The translations under genes were made by a program, and so were the position numbers. A stretch of DNA of 54,911 nucleotides from an uncultured Brachyspira sp. (GTDB lineage Bacteria > Spirochaetota > Brachyspiria > Brachyspirales > Brachyspiraceae): NCBI GenBank assembly GCA_949287565.1, contig CASEHG010000316.1, positions 1-54,911 of the forward strand. Direction: 5' to 3'. Positions 28,774 through 37,480 of the stretch are shown here, piece by piece (positions within the stretch are counted from its first letter, which is position 1; each line of letters starts with the position of its first letter). The notes beneath the pieces were generated by a model. It saw only the letters and a program-made list of their open reading frames with translations, was not told where the DNA came from and did not search any database.

Positions 28774-30585
28774 TTATTTTAAATTAATAAGATATAAATA
28801 TTTATCAATATTTATTCCTGAATCTAAGTATTTATTTACAACATTATTTAATTTGTCACTTTTATTAGTCATATATAATGCTAATAAATAAGTTCCAATA
28901 ATTTCTGAATCTCTGATTTCATTTACTTCTTCAAAAATTCTTATAATATCTTTATATTTATTTAAACCTTCCAGTAAAATAAATATTCTTGATAAATTAT
29001 CTTCATTAATTAATTGACAGTCAAGGGTTTTAATAAAACTATTATAATCTAAATATAATAATCTAATTAAAATATCTATATATACATTATAATCATCAAC
29101 ACTAATATTATTATTTTTATCACGACACCAAGTAATAATATTCTTATAAGTATCATTTAAACATATATAATATTTATCATATAATTCAGATTTATTAGCA
29201 TATATTAATATTATCATTAAGATATACAAATAATAAGCATCTTTAGAATTACGGTATATGTTATAAGCAACACTTGCAGACAATTCGTACTGTTTGTCTA
29301 ATAACATAGCCATAAACACTGCCGTATCTCCGCCTTGATATTCTGTATTATAAGTTAAAGCAAAATGTCTAAATACTTCATGCATTTCTGTGTTTACAAG
29401 ACCATTAATAACAAATTCATAATCTTCTTTAGATGAAGGATTATATGTTTTATAAATAATATCAATAACTTTTTTAGATTTAAATTTACTACATATCTTC
29501 AATAATAATCCTAAAAATAACATATTCTTTCTATCCAACATACATGCTACAATAATAAACCTCAAAGCTTTATTATAATCTTTTTTTATAAACGCTATTT
29601 TGGCAAGAAAATAGTATATTTTAGGTTCATAGGAACAATAGTTACTATATCTATCTGTGTGAATAAGTCTATTGTTGCTATAAATTGTTTCCTTAAAGAA
29701 ATTATACGCAATATTATAATCTCTATTCATATATAAAATAGCTAAATTGTAGTAAAAATCAGGAATATCATAATTTTTTATAATTTTAGATAAGTAGTTA
29801 ATTTTATCATCACACGATGCTCCATCTTTTGTCATTAATATATAATCATAAATATATGCCATATATCCAATATCCATAGTGTCAATAACTTCTTTATAAT
29901 CACTTTGTTTAAAAAATATATCTCTATATTTTTTTGCCTCATCGTAATTATTTAATGAGAGCGATTCACGCATTAGATAATAATAATCTTTTGTAGTTAA
30001 ATCGTTATCTCGTTCTTTAGCCTTTAGTATTTGTAAATTTCTTTCAGGTTTTTTCATAACGATATCAGAACTATATCCAGTATGTATTAAAGGAAAATCA
30101 TTAGTTAATACACCTACAACGTCATTTTCATTAAAATCTAAATATTCATGTATTCTCTCTTTATATTTAAACCCTTTTCCATTTTTAAAAAACTTTAATC
30201 CATAAGTCGTATTTAATTTTCTTTCAGTTTTTTTATCTATATTATATGTTAATATTTTTAAAATATCAACATTATTATGTTCTAATTCTTCTACACAATT
30301 TTTAAACTCAACAGTAAGTGGCGACATAAAATATTCATCAGCGTCTAAAAATAAAATCCAATCTGAATCTGTTAGACTTAATGCATAATTTCTGGCATCT
30401 GCAAAATCATCTTTCCATTGATAATCTACAACTTTACAACCTAAATCTAAACAGATAGACTTTGTATTGTCTGTTGAGCCTGTGTCTACTATAATAATTT
30501 CATCTACAGCGTCTTTATAGCTGTTAATTGATTTAGCGATATTTTCTTCTTCGTTTTTAACAATGCACAATGCTGTTATTTTCAC
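28774..30585 (-). CDS. Family 2 glycosyltransferase with TPR-like helical repeats (SunS-like)
   Basis: A 603-aa protein. The N-terminal 200 residues are a GT2 domain: ITALCIVKNEEENIAKSI, VDTGSTDNTKSIC, and the metal-binding ILFLDADEYF. The remaining 400 residues are helical repeats resembling TPR (YYNLAILYMNRDYNIAYNFF, IYYFLAKIAFIKKDYNKALRF). This architecture resembles SunS-type peptide glycosyltransferases of SPbeta-like prophages. It starts at GTG (30585) behind AAAGGGG. It would transfer a sugar to a protein or surface target. It lies between the major tail gene and the RecU gene, so tail-protein glycosylation is possible (inference). Confidence 0.82.
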   Translation of the reverse strand: MKITALCIVKNEEENIAKSINSYKDAVDEIIIVDTGSTDNTKSICLDLGCKVVDYQWKDDFADARNYALSLTDSDWILFLDADEYFMSPLTVEFKNCVEELEHNNVDILKILTYNIDKKTERKLNTTYGLKFFKNGKGFKYKERIHEYLDFNENDVVGVLTNDFPLIHTGYSSDIVMKKPERNLQILKAKERDNDLTTKDYYYLMRESLSLNNYDEAKKYRDIFFKQSDYKEVIDTMDIGYMAYIYDYILMTKDGASCDDKINYLSKIIKNYDIPDFYYNLAILYMNRDYNIAYNFFKETIYSNNRLIHTDRYSNYCSYEPKIYYFLAKIAFIKKDYNKALRFIIVACMLDRKNMLFLGLLLKICSKFKSKKVIDIIYKTYNPSSKEDYEFVINGLVNTEMHEVFRHFALTYNTEYQGGDTAVFMAMLLDKQYELSASVAYNIYRNSKDAYYLYILMIILIYANKSELYDKYYICLNDTYKNIITWCRDKNNNISVDDYNVYIDILIRLLYLDYNSFIKTLDCQLINEDNLSRIFILLEGLNKYKDIIRIFEEVNEIRDSEIIGTYLLALYMTNKSDKLNNVVNKYLDSGINIDKYLYLINLK

Positions 30586-30605
30586 TTAACCACCCCTTTT
30601 ATTAC

Positions 30606-30638
30606 AATAAGCATTAGGGATAACCCCTAATGCTTATT
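30606..30638 (-). terminator. Terminator after the major tail gene
   Basis: AATAAGCATTAGGG / CCCTAATGCTTATT is a perfect 14-bp stem with loop ATAAC. It is located just downstream of the major tail gene, where a strong hairpin would raise tail-protein message relative to the glycosyltransferase. The following minus-strand U run is short. Confidence 0.8.
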
Positions 30639-30681
30639 ATTAAATAAAATGTTAAATGATGTTAATAAAACATCGTTATTC

Positions 30682-31500
30682 TTATTCTCCTTCTTCTTCT
30701 GTAAATACAGTGAAGTTATATAATTTGCTTTCAAGACAGCCCTTAACGAATTCCATATTAAGGTTCTGTACAGCAGGGTCGCCATCAGCGGAAAGGTCGA
30801 ATGACCAGTTACCATCAATCTGAGCCTGACCTTCTACTTGTGCAGGATATAATTCACCGTTACAAATATCTCTGGCGATACCGAAAGCTGTAACTAAAGC
30901 AACTGAAGGGATTGCGTTAGCTTCTATTGTAATTCTTTCACTACCAGAAGGTTTATATGTGTAAGCACATTCATAATAATCACCAGCAATAGGAGTTTCT
31001 GATGTATCAAATGTAAATGTCTTTGTTGCTGTTGCATATGTGAATTTTCCAGAAGCTGCTGTTTCTGCATCTTGCATAAATTCTTTTTCATGAGTTCCGT
31101 CATCATTTAACTTATATACGAAGCCAATTTCTGTACCAGTAGCTCCAAGGGCTGTAAAAGTTGTCTTTAATGTTCCGGTAGCATCAGCCTGTATTAAATC
31201 GTAATATGTTACTTCTGATGTGTCTCTCTGAACTTCTGTACCATTCTGTAAGGCCATAACATCTATATTCCAAGTAGCTGTTGAAACATTAAATGTAGCT
31301 CTTCTTGAGTGTGCGAAACCACCACCGATGTATACGTTACCCTGACCACCGACAGGATATACCATTTCAACTGTGTTGTCAAGTCCAGAAGTCTTAACGT
31401 CTGTTAAATAAGCTATAATACTTTTATCGCTCGGTCTTCTTAATAAAAGCTCGAAAACCTGTTGCATAGCAAACTTTTTAGGTGTTGCTTTATTAGCCAT
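30682..31500 (-). CDS. Major tail protein
   Basis: A 272-aa protein with typical tail-tube features: moderate length, beta-rich, GC slightly higher than its neighbours, and a codon pattern of highly expressed genes. It begins MANKATPKKFAMQQVFELLL and includes VYPVGGQGNVYIGGGFAHSR, GTEIGFVYKLNDDGTHEKEF and a C-terminal LSADGDPAVQNLNMEFVKG. It is followed by a strong terminator, as major structural genes often are. It forms the tail tube. Confidence 0.82.
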   Translation of the reverse strand: MANKATPKKFAMQQVFELLLRRPSDKSIIAYLTDVKTSGLDNTVEMVYPVGGQGNVYIGGGFAHSRRATFNVSTATWNIDVMALQNGTEVQRDTSEVTYYDLIQADATGTLKTTFTALGATGTEIGFVYKLNDDGTHEKEFMQDAETAASGKFTYATATKTFTFDTSETPIAGDYYECAYTYKPSGSERITIEANAIPSVALVTAFGIARDICNGELYPAQVEGQAQIDGNWSFDLSADGDPAVQNLNMEFVKGCLESKLYNFTVFTEEEGE

Positions 31501-31514
31501 AGTTATTTCCTCCT

Positions 31515-32354
31515 TTATTTATTAATAACACTACTCCAATTAATTTTTTCCCATTCAATTGGATTCTTTTTAGTATCAATGCACCCACTATGTAATGCTT
31601 GCATTGTATTTTTCCAATCATCAATTTTTATATATCTATAATATAATTCATATATCATATATATAGGATAATCCCAGATATCTTTATATGGTTGGGATTG
31701 AGAAACTAAAGATGATACTATACTATCTATAGTAATATTTTGTGATTTAGCCTTCTTTTTTCTTCCATCATATTGATGTTTCAAGATATATTTTTTGGCT
31801 CTTTTTGTGCCACCATGTAAAAAGTCATAATCTGTATATATCCAATTAACCTTCCTTAAATATTCAACTAAAACATAATAACAAGGTTTCGTAATTTTTA
31901 GATTAGTTGGAGATAATAAAAACACATCTTCTTCTGTTGTTGGTAAAACATTATATAAATAAATTTCCGATTCTTTCTCAGTCTTTTTATCCATTATAAT
32001 ATATTCACCTTCGGTTTTTAGAAAGAAATTTAGAGCATCTCTAAATCTGTCTATTATTCCAATACCTTCAACAATATTATTTTCTGAAACCTTAACTTTA
32101 ATTTTTTTTTCTTCACTTAAACATTTTTGAACAAAAAACATCCATTCATCTTTAATATCCTCATACCAAATTTTATGTTCAAACCATAAAATATCAGCAA
32201 TATCCTTTGAATCTGTGATAATTGTATATAAAAATAATTGATATTTTTCCCAACCTAAATCATCTATATCTCCTAAAGTTGGTTGTAATAATTCAATATT
32301 CCCAACTTTAATTGGATTTTTATTTCTTTCTAAAGATAACTTATCTAAATTCAA
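31515..32354 (-). CDS. Hypothetical protein, candidate tail-module chaperone-like
   Basis: A 279-aa soluble protein with a TTG start (32354) that overlaps the upstream stop by four bases; AAAAGGTAAA is the ribosome site. N-terminal LKPTLGDIDDLGW-like segment (LLQPTLGDIDDLGWEKYQLF), basic middle GGTKRAKKYILKHQYDGRKKK, and a C-terminal helical part with YPIYMIYELYYRYIKIDDW. The pattern resembles phage tail proteins that assess the major tail protein, but position before the major tail gene makes chaperone assignment uncertain. Confidence 0.5.
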   Translation of the reverse strand: MNLDKLSLERNKNPIKVGNIELLQPTLGDIDDLGWEKYQLFLYTIITDSKDIADILWFEHKIWYEDIKDEWMFFVQKCLSEEKKIKVKVSENNIVEGIGIIDRFRDALNFFLKTEGEYIIMDKKTEKESEIYLYNVLPTTEEDVFLLSPTNLKITKPCYYVLVEYLRKVNWIYTDYDFLHGGTKRAKKYILKHQYDGRKKKAKSQNITIDSIVSSLVSQSQPYKDIWDYPIYMIYELYYRYIKIDDWKNTMQALHSGCIDTKKNPIEWEKINWSSVINK

Positions 32355-32956
32355 TTCTGTTTACCTTTTAAAATTCTTGAAGCATAAAATGGTTTACATG
32401 TTTCTGCTTCTTTATTTAAATTGATATTTTTAGGCTCAGGAAAACAATCAATATTGCTATTAAGAGTTAAATCATATATTACCTGTATACCATAATATGC
32501 ACTTGAATAATCTTTAACATTAAAATCATAGTACCTAGATAAACCTATAATCGGGAGGTCAGGGTTTTGATTGTTAAACATCTTATCAAGTTCTGATAGT
32601 ATTCTATATGGTCTAAATGATTTTTTAATAATCCAACTTTTTAAATGGAATACAATATCAAATACTACTCTAACTGTTCTATAACCATTTTGGTTTTTCA
32701 TATAATCTCCACCTGTTAATACAACAGTTAAAAATCCTTTTTGCTCTGTTTCAGCATCGGGACTTTTAGGTAGAGGATATATACAGTCAAGTAGCAATTT
32801 GCTTGTATCTTCTATATCTTCATTAGCCAAAGGGTCATAACTCAAATCATAATCCTTGGGATAATAATATAATAATTTGCAAATATTTTGATTAGTTAAT
32901 ATATATTGACTTATTATTACATTAAGAATTTCATCTAGCTCTTCATAATATGCCAT
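32351..32956 (-). CDS. Neck/tail-terminator candidate
   Basis: A 201-aa protein in the connector block between capsid and tail genes, overlapping both neighbours (one base with the upstream gene, four with the downstream). It has an N-terminal helix pair (EILNVIISQYILTNQNICKL), an Asp-rich loop and a beta region (FLTVVLTGGDYMK; VRVVFDIVFHLKSW; YGIQVIYDLTLNSNI). This size and location match neck or tail-terminator proteins. No clear family. Confidence 0.5.
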   Translation of the reverse strand: MAYYEELDEILNVIISQYILTNQNICKLLYYYPKDYDLSYDPLANEDIEDTSKLLLDCIYPLPKSPDAETEQKGFLTVVLTGGDYMKNQNGYRTVRVVFDIVFHLKSWIIKKSFRPYRILSELDKMFNNQNPDLPIIGLSRYYDFNVKDYSSAYYGIQVIYDLTLNSNIDCFPEPKNINLNKEAETCKPFYASRILKGKQN

Positions 32957-34206
32957 CAGAACAACCCTCCCAATTCAATCTCCTTTTCAACTACCGAACC
33001 ATTATTTAAATTCTTACACACAACAAGTAAAGGCTCATCAAATGCTCTTAAATTTTTTATTGCAAATCTGTTATCCTCTACATAACAGTCATAATTACGC
33101 TTTGGTACATTATAAAACTTAATTTCAAATTTAGTATCTGTAATTTCTCCATTAACATATTCAAATATACTGTATTCTTGTATATTATTTAATTTAATAT
33201 AATTAATATTTGGAGATATTTTATTAGTTATTGCATCGTCTTCTATCGAATTTTTCACAATAACCTTTATATTAAATTCTATATTTTCATTTTCTTTTAA
33301 TGTACATTTAAATTCGCATTCACCAGCACGTAATAATTGATAAGTGCCTTCAGTTTCATTTATAATTCTACCAACAGACGAATCAGAACTTTCAAAGACT
33401 GGGGTTACATTGTCAACTACCTCATTATTTAATAAAACTTTACAATCTATCTTACCACTTGTACCTGCCACATTGATAATTTCATTAGTAACATCGAAAG
33501 AATAAAGTTTTTTGTAATTAGCAATTTGCAACTCTAAATTGTCATCTTCTGCTATATTATCATAATCTAATTGAAATCTCAAAAGGCGGATAGTAGATTT
33601 ATCAAAAGTTTCTCTTCGGTCAAATCTATCTCTAACTCTAACTTTATAAGCATCGTCACCAATTATAAATCTTGTATTAACATTAATATCATCAGTATAT
33701 TGATTTAATTGACAATAAATGACAATTCTGCCCCTTGGTATGTCAATAGAATATTCTTTAAATATTTGCGTTTCAGTTAAACTATAATCTACATAACAAG
33801 GTTCTTGGTGGACATTCCCATATTCGTCTTGTGTATTTAATGTATTATTACATCTTCTAACATAAACACTTGCTGTGTCAGTTTTAACATTATCAGTAGA
33901 AAAAACTATCCATATATTATTATTAAATTTATATCGAGTGCCAATAGGAGGCATATAATGTATATCTTCAAAAATTAACTTTTTAAAGTCATCGTTAATT
34001 CTTTGACCTGTCTTTGCGTCAACTAAATTGTTAACTCTGACATTAATTTTATGATAAGTCTGACTACCAAAAGAATCTTCTTCCTCTACATCTTCATAAT
34101 ATGTTGGTGCATTAATAAATAATTGATTAACAACTTCTTGCAATTGTTCTTTGTAATTTTCTCTGGGTGATTTATTAATAGCAATAAAACTGTCATAATA
34201 TGCCAT
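32956..34206 (-). CDS. Structural connector with an Ig-like domain
   Basis: A 416-aa protein. The first 200 residues contain INDDFKKLIFEDIHYMPPIG and FNNNIWIVFSTDNVKTDTA, a head-tail connector type pattern. Residues about 230-310 form a bacterial Ig-like (Big2-type) domain (ESSDSSVGRIINETEGTYQL, then ECEFKCTLKENENIEFNIKV). A further beta domain follows. Ig-like domains decorate phage virions and aid host-surface retention. It overlaps its neighbours by one base each. Confidence 0.6.
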   Translation of the reverse strand: MAYYDSFIAINKSPRENYKEQLQEVVNQLFINAPTYYEDVEEEDSFGSQTYHKINVRVNNLVDAKTGQRINDDFKKLIFEDIHYMPPIGTRYKFNNNIWIVFSTDNVKTDTASVYVRRCNNTLNTQDEYGNVHQEPCYVDYSLTETQIFKEYSIDIPRGRIVIYCQLNQYTDDINVNTRFIIGDDAYKVRVRDRFDRRETFDKSTIRLLRFQLDYDNIAEDDNLELQIANYKKLYSFDVTNEIINVAGTSGKIDCKVLLNNEVVDNVTPVFESSDSSVGRIINETEGTYQLLRAGECEFKCTLKENENIEFNIKVIVKNSIEDDAITNKISPNINYIKLNNIQEYSIFEYVNGEITDTKFEIKFYNVPKRNYDCYVEDNRFAIKNLRAFDEPLLVVCKNLNNGSVVEKEIELGGLF

Positions 34207-34517
34207 TAAATCACCTTCATTTTCTTAATAACTGAAATACAATAAAAGACTAAAGATTTAACTTTTTTATGTGCCATAATATCTGAATTAGCCATTCCTA
34301 TTAATACATTATATAAAGATAAAAAATCATTCTTATCTAAAGAAAGACCGCAACCTTTTAATTCAAGTGCTAATCGTTCTACATATGTATAGTAATTTTC
34401 ATAAGCATCAATTAATGAGCAGTCTTCGTAAACTCCCAATATTGCGAAAGTTCTATTAATAAGTTTGTCTAAATAGTTATTTAATTCAACATCACTCAAT
34501 TCAATTTTATAATCCAT
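34206..34517 (-). CDS. Small helical connector protein
   Basis: A 103-aa, all-helical protein (MDYKIELSDVELNNYLDKLI, then ALELKGCGLSLDKNDFLSLY) that overlaps the previous gene by 11 bases (34507-34517) and the next by one. In this position other siphoviruses encode a small head-tail adaptor component. No sequence family recognised. Confidence 0.55.
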   Translation of the reverse strand: MDYKIELSDVELNNYLDKLINRTFAILGVYEDCSLIDAYENYYTYVERLALELKGCGLSLDKNDFLSLYNVLIGMANSDIMAHKKVKSLVFYCISVIKKMKVI

Positions 34518-34965
34518 AATTTCCCACCGCCCATTCTTTAAAAGGTGTGTGAGATAAACCGTAATTAACCATATCTTGACTAACTTTTTCCCTTAATCTA
34601 TCGGCATATTCACTTTTTTCTTTTAAGTTTTTTTCTTCACTAAAATGGCGGAAGTCATTGTCATTTAGTGACCAGTTCATCTGTGTGATATCATTGACAT
34701 TCCAATTCATCCAAGCAATAACCATTAAATCTTTAATAATAGTTTTTTCTTGTATATCAAGTTCGCAAAAAAATGTATCATTTTCAAAATCTAATTCGTT
34801 AATTTGTTTGCTACAATTAATAAACTTACTTACAGCGTCCATTAAAAAATTTTGCATTAAGTCATCAGCAACTTCAGGAGTATCAATAAACATTTTTTTA
34901 ATACGGTAATCTTGAATAGTAAGTAAGAACATTTTATAAATGTCACTTATCTTAGTATTACCCAT
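34507..34965 (-). CDS. Head-tail connector candidate
   Basis: A 152-aa predominantly helical protein (MGNTKISDIYKMFLLTIQDY, FENDTFFCELDIQEKTIIKD, NLKEKSEYADRLREKVSQDM) read after the coiled-coil protein and before the small helical protein. Its helical plan and order match gp6-type (DNA packaging/adaptor) proteins. The C-terminal bases overlap the next gene by 11, indicating translational coupling. Confidence 0.55.
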   Translation of the reverse strand: MGNTKISDIYKMFLLTIQDYRIKKMFIDTPEVADDLMQNFLMDAVSKFINCSKQINELDFENDTFFCELDIQEKTIIKDLMVIAWMNWNVNDITQMNWSLNDNDFRHFSEEKNLKEKSEYADRLREKVSQDMVNYGLSHTPFKEWAVGNYGL

Positions 34966-34979
34966 TTATATCACTCCAA

Positions 34980-35720
34980 TCATTTTCCTGCTTTTTTACT
35001 AGAGTCTTCCATATCTTTAATCATAGCTAAGATATCTTTATTAATTAATTTTGAAATCAAAGTTAACTTATTATAGTCAAGAGATTCTCCATTAAACTTT
35101 CTATATGCCAAACCATATGCCATTTCTTCTTTTTGTGTATCCGTAATAGTATCACATATACTTTTAATAGATGAATCGTCATAACTGCATATATTATCTA
35201 AAACTTCTTTTGGTTTAATATTTTTATAAATATCTGATAAACCTAAATGATAAACAGCACCTTTATCTGCAATATAAAAATATCCTTCCTCAGCAAATTT
35301 AGAATTTTTATTAACAATATCAACTAATTTTCCATATAAACAATTTTTAACTTGTCCATATTTATCAAAGGAAAGAGTAGTAGCATGACCATCTGATAAA
35401 TTTAACGAACCATAATAAAGTGATATAATTTTAATATTTTTATTAGCACTAGGCTCTTCGTAAACTTTATTATCAATATCTTCTTGATAAGTCATTTCTG
35501 TTACTTTTTCTTCTTGTTTTTTTTGTGAATTATTCATTTCTTGGAATAAACTCATTAACTGAGAAAGTTCATCTTTTAATGATTTTATTTCGTTTTTTGC
35601 ATCTTCAAGCTCTTTCATTGATTTATCTTCTGATAAATTATTTATATTTTCAGTTTTACTTGTTTCTGTTGTGTTTAAATTTTCAGTACTATTCTTTTTA
35701 TTTCTTACAGTATTAGGCAT
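34980..35720 (-). CDS. Coiled-coil capsid-module protein
   Basis: A 246-aa protein. Residues 1-90 are low-complexity Asn/Thr/Lys and coiled coil (LEDAKNEIKSLKDELSQLMS). The rest forms a mixed domain with IKIISLYYGSLNLSDGHATTLSF and an Asp/Ser-rich helix. It is the first gene after the major capsid gene terminator and ends AGK-TGA. Possibly a capsid-vertex or neck component; function inferred only from position. Confidence 0.55.
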   Translation of the reverse strand: MPNTVRNKKNSTENLNTTETSKTENINNLSEDKSMKELEDAKNEIKSLKDELSQLMSLFQEMNNSQKKQEEKVTEMTYQEDIDNKVYEEPSANKNIKIISLYYGSLNLSDGHATTLSFDKYGQVKNCLYGKLVDIVNKNSKFAEEGYFYIADKGAVYHLGLSDIYKNIKPKEVLDNICSYDDSSIKSICDTITDTQKEEMAYGLAYRKFNGESLDYNKLTLISKLINKDILAMIKDMEDSSKKAGK

Positions 35721-35750
35721 TATATTATAAACTCCCTTCTATTCTTTTAA

Positions 35751-35786
35751 TTATTATAGTAGGTGATAAACCACCTACTATAATAA
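35751..35786 (-). terminator. Terminator after the major capsid gene
   Basis: TTATTATAGTAGGTG / CACCTACTATAATAA is a 15-bp perfect stem with loop ATAAAC between the capsid gene end (35807) and the next gene start (35720). It would separate abundant capsid message from connector message. The U run is interrupted, so attenuation rather than complete termination may occur. Confidence 0.8.
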
Positions 35787-35806
35787 CTTTAATAACTTTA
35801 TTTTAA

Positions 35807-36904
35807 TTATGCAGTAGTAACAATACCTGCTGTAGCATTTGTAGCGATTGCAATACCCCAAGATTTATTAATCGTTGTTGTTTCTGTTAAGTTTGCACTT
35901 CTATATGCTTCAATAGTATTAGTCATTGAGCTTCCTTCATATACTAATTTTACTATCTTCTGGCTTGAAGGTGAAAGAACATAGAATCTATCATCTTTAA
36001 GAGCGAGTTCGTAAGAACCATTAGCCTTAGCAATCTGAGGAAGTTCGATTGTATCAAATCCAGCCATATTTCTAACATATCCTAATGTTACATAATCGCT
36101 GTCTAAGAAATATCTATAGTTAGCATTATCAGGTAAAATTTCAGAAAGTGCTAATTTTGTACCAACGAAAACAGCAGGAGCACCATTATTATATGCAGAA
36201 ACTCTCTGAGCAAGTGCTACAACTTTCTTCTTGTCGTAACCAGCAACTCTTAATTCTCCAGATTCAAGAGATGTAGGGAGCTGACCCATTGCTTCGTCAA
36301 AAGCTGTATATACTTCTCTTGTGATTTGCTGTTCGATACTTAAAATAGCTTTAGCAACAAACTTAGCAAGAGAATCCATACCACAAAGTACTCTATAAAG
36401 ATTAACAGCAACAGTAATAGCTCTGTTTTCAGGAACCACCGTTACCATACCTTCGAATTGTCTCTGGAATTCAACAGTTCTCTGGTCACGACCAGCTTTA
36501 CTTACTAAGAATAAATCATTAGGCTCAACAATAAACGAAGCTGAATCGCCCATTGCGATTGTTCTGCTTTCTGTATACATTCCGATTGTTTTATCAAGAA
36601 CATCAGGAATAATCATATCAATAAGTGAATTAGTAACAGCCATTGTAGCCCACTGTATATTGGGGTTTACAGCCCACATTTCTTTTGAAATTTCAGAATC
36701 TGTAGAAAAATTAATACCAGCTAAAGTCTTAACTTCTTTAACTAATAAAGTATTCATCTTTTTATCTTTTTCAGCAAAAGATATTGATTTATCGTAAGCG
36801 TCAAAGCCTTCTCTTTTTAATTCTGTTGAAAAATAATGATACATATAATCTTTAAATGCTTCTTTTACATTCGCATCATTTGAAAAACATAATAATTGAT
36901 TCAT
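35807..36904 (-). CDS. Major capsid protein (HK97 fold)
   Basis: A 365-aa protein with the mix of alpha and beta segments of HK97-fold capsids: KEAFKDYMYHYFSTELKREG at the N-terminal arm, EMWAVNPNIQWATMAVTNSL, VKLVYEGSSMTNTIEAYRSA and a C-terminal GIAIATNATAGIV. It is placed after the protease-scaffold fusion and decoration gene and before connectors, and is followed by a terminator. The ribosome site is GGGTGAG. It builds the icosahedral head. Confidence 0.85.
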   Translation of the reverse strand: MNQLLCFSNDANVKEAFKDYMYHYFSTELKREGFDAYDKSISFAEKDKKMNTLLVKEVKTLAGINFSTDSEISKEMWAVNPNIQWATMAVTNSLIDMIIPDVLDKTIGMYTESRTIAMGDSASFIVEPNDLFLVSKAGRDQRTVEFQRQFEGMVTVVPENRAITVAVNLYRVLCGMDSLAKFVAKAILSIEQQITREVYTAFDEAMGQLPTSLESGELRVAGYDKKKVVALAQRVSAYNNGAPAVFVGTKLALSEILPDNANYRYFLDSDYVTLGYVRNMAGFDTIELPQIAKANGSYELALKDDRFYVLSPSSQKIVKLVYEGSSMTNTIEAYRSANLTETTTINKSWGIAIATNATAGIVTTA

Positions 36905-36926
36905 AATATTTACTCACCCTTCCTAA

Positions 36927-37460
36927 TTAGTTCTTTTTGCAAACAAATTTATAACCCATTATAGGTGTTTTTGCAATAGCACCTGTGCCAATTGATATTC
37001 TTTCAGTTCCAACCTTTTGTAAGCAGAAACCAGTACCTGCACTTGAAGAAGCTGTTAAAACATACTCAGTAGAAGGAACAAGATAAACATTAGCTGTTTC
37101 AGAAATACCAGTAATACCTTCACCAGACATAACTATAATATCATCTTCAACTAATTTAGTAGCATCAATCATTCTACCTGCGTTATTAACAAATGCTCTG
37201 GGGTCTGGTGTTATTCCTTTATACTCATTACCCATAGCATCTTTTATGATTACTACTTCAGGACTTGTAGCCATCCATAAACCTGTAGCATCGGCAGTGG
37301 GTTTTTCAGCAACCCAAACCATTCCTTCTCCGTCTACTTCTGACTGTTTATTTAATGCGAATACACAACCATTCTGAATATCTTCATCGCATTTTGCTGT
37401 TCTGTTTAATGCATCTATATTATATGCTTGTACACGTTTCTTAATTACTACGTTATTCAT
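36927..37460 (-). CDS. Head decoration-type protein
   Basis: A 177-aa beta-rich protein between protease and capsid. Features: ALNKQSEVDGEGMVWVAEKP, a central IIKDAMGNEYKGITPDPRAF and late GFCLQKVGTERISIGTG. Size and position match lambda gpD or SH3-like decoration proteins that stabilise the expanded capsid. Codon usage resembles the capsid gene (comparatively GC-rich). No exact family recognised. Confidence 0.6.
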   Translation of the reverse strand: MNNVVIKKRVQAYNIDALNRTAKCDEDIQNGCVFALNKQSEVDGEGMVWVAEKPTADATGLWMATSPEVVIIKDAMGNEYKGITPDPRAFVNNAGRMIDATKLVEDDIIVMSGEGITGISETANVYLVPSTEYVLTASSSAGTGFCLQKVGTERISIGTGAIAKTPIMGYKFVCKKN

Positions 37461-37480
37461 TTATAACTTCCACCCTTCTT

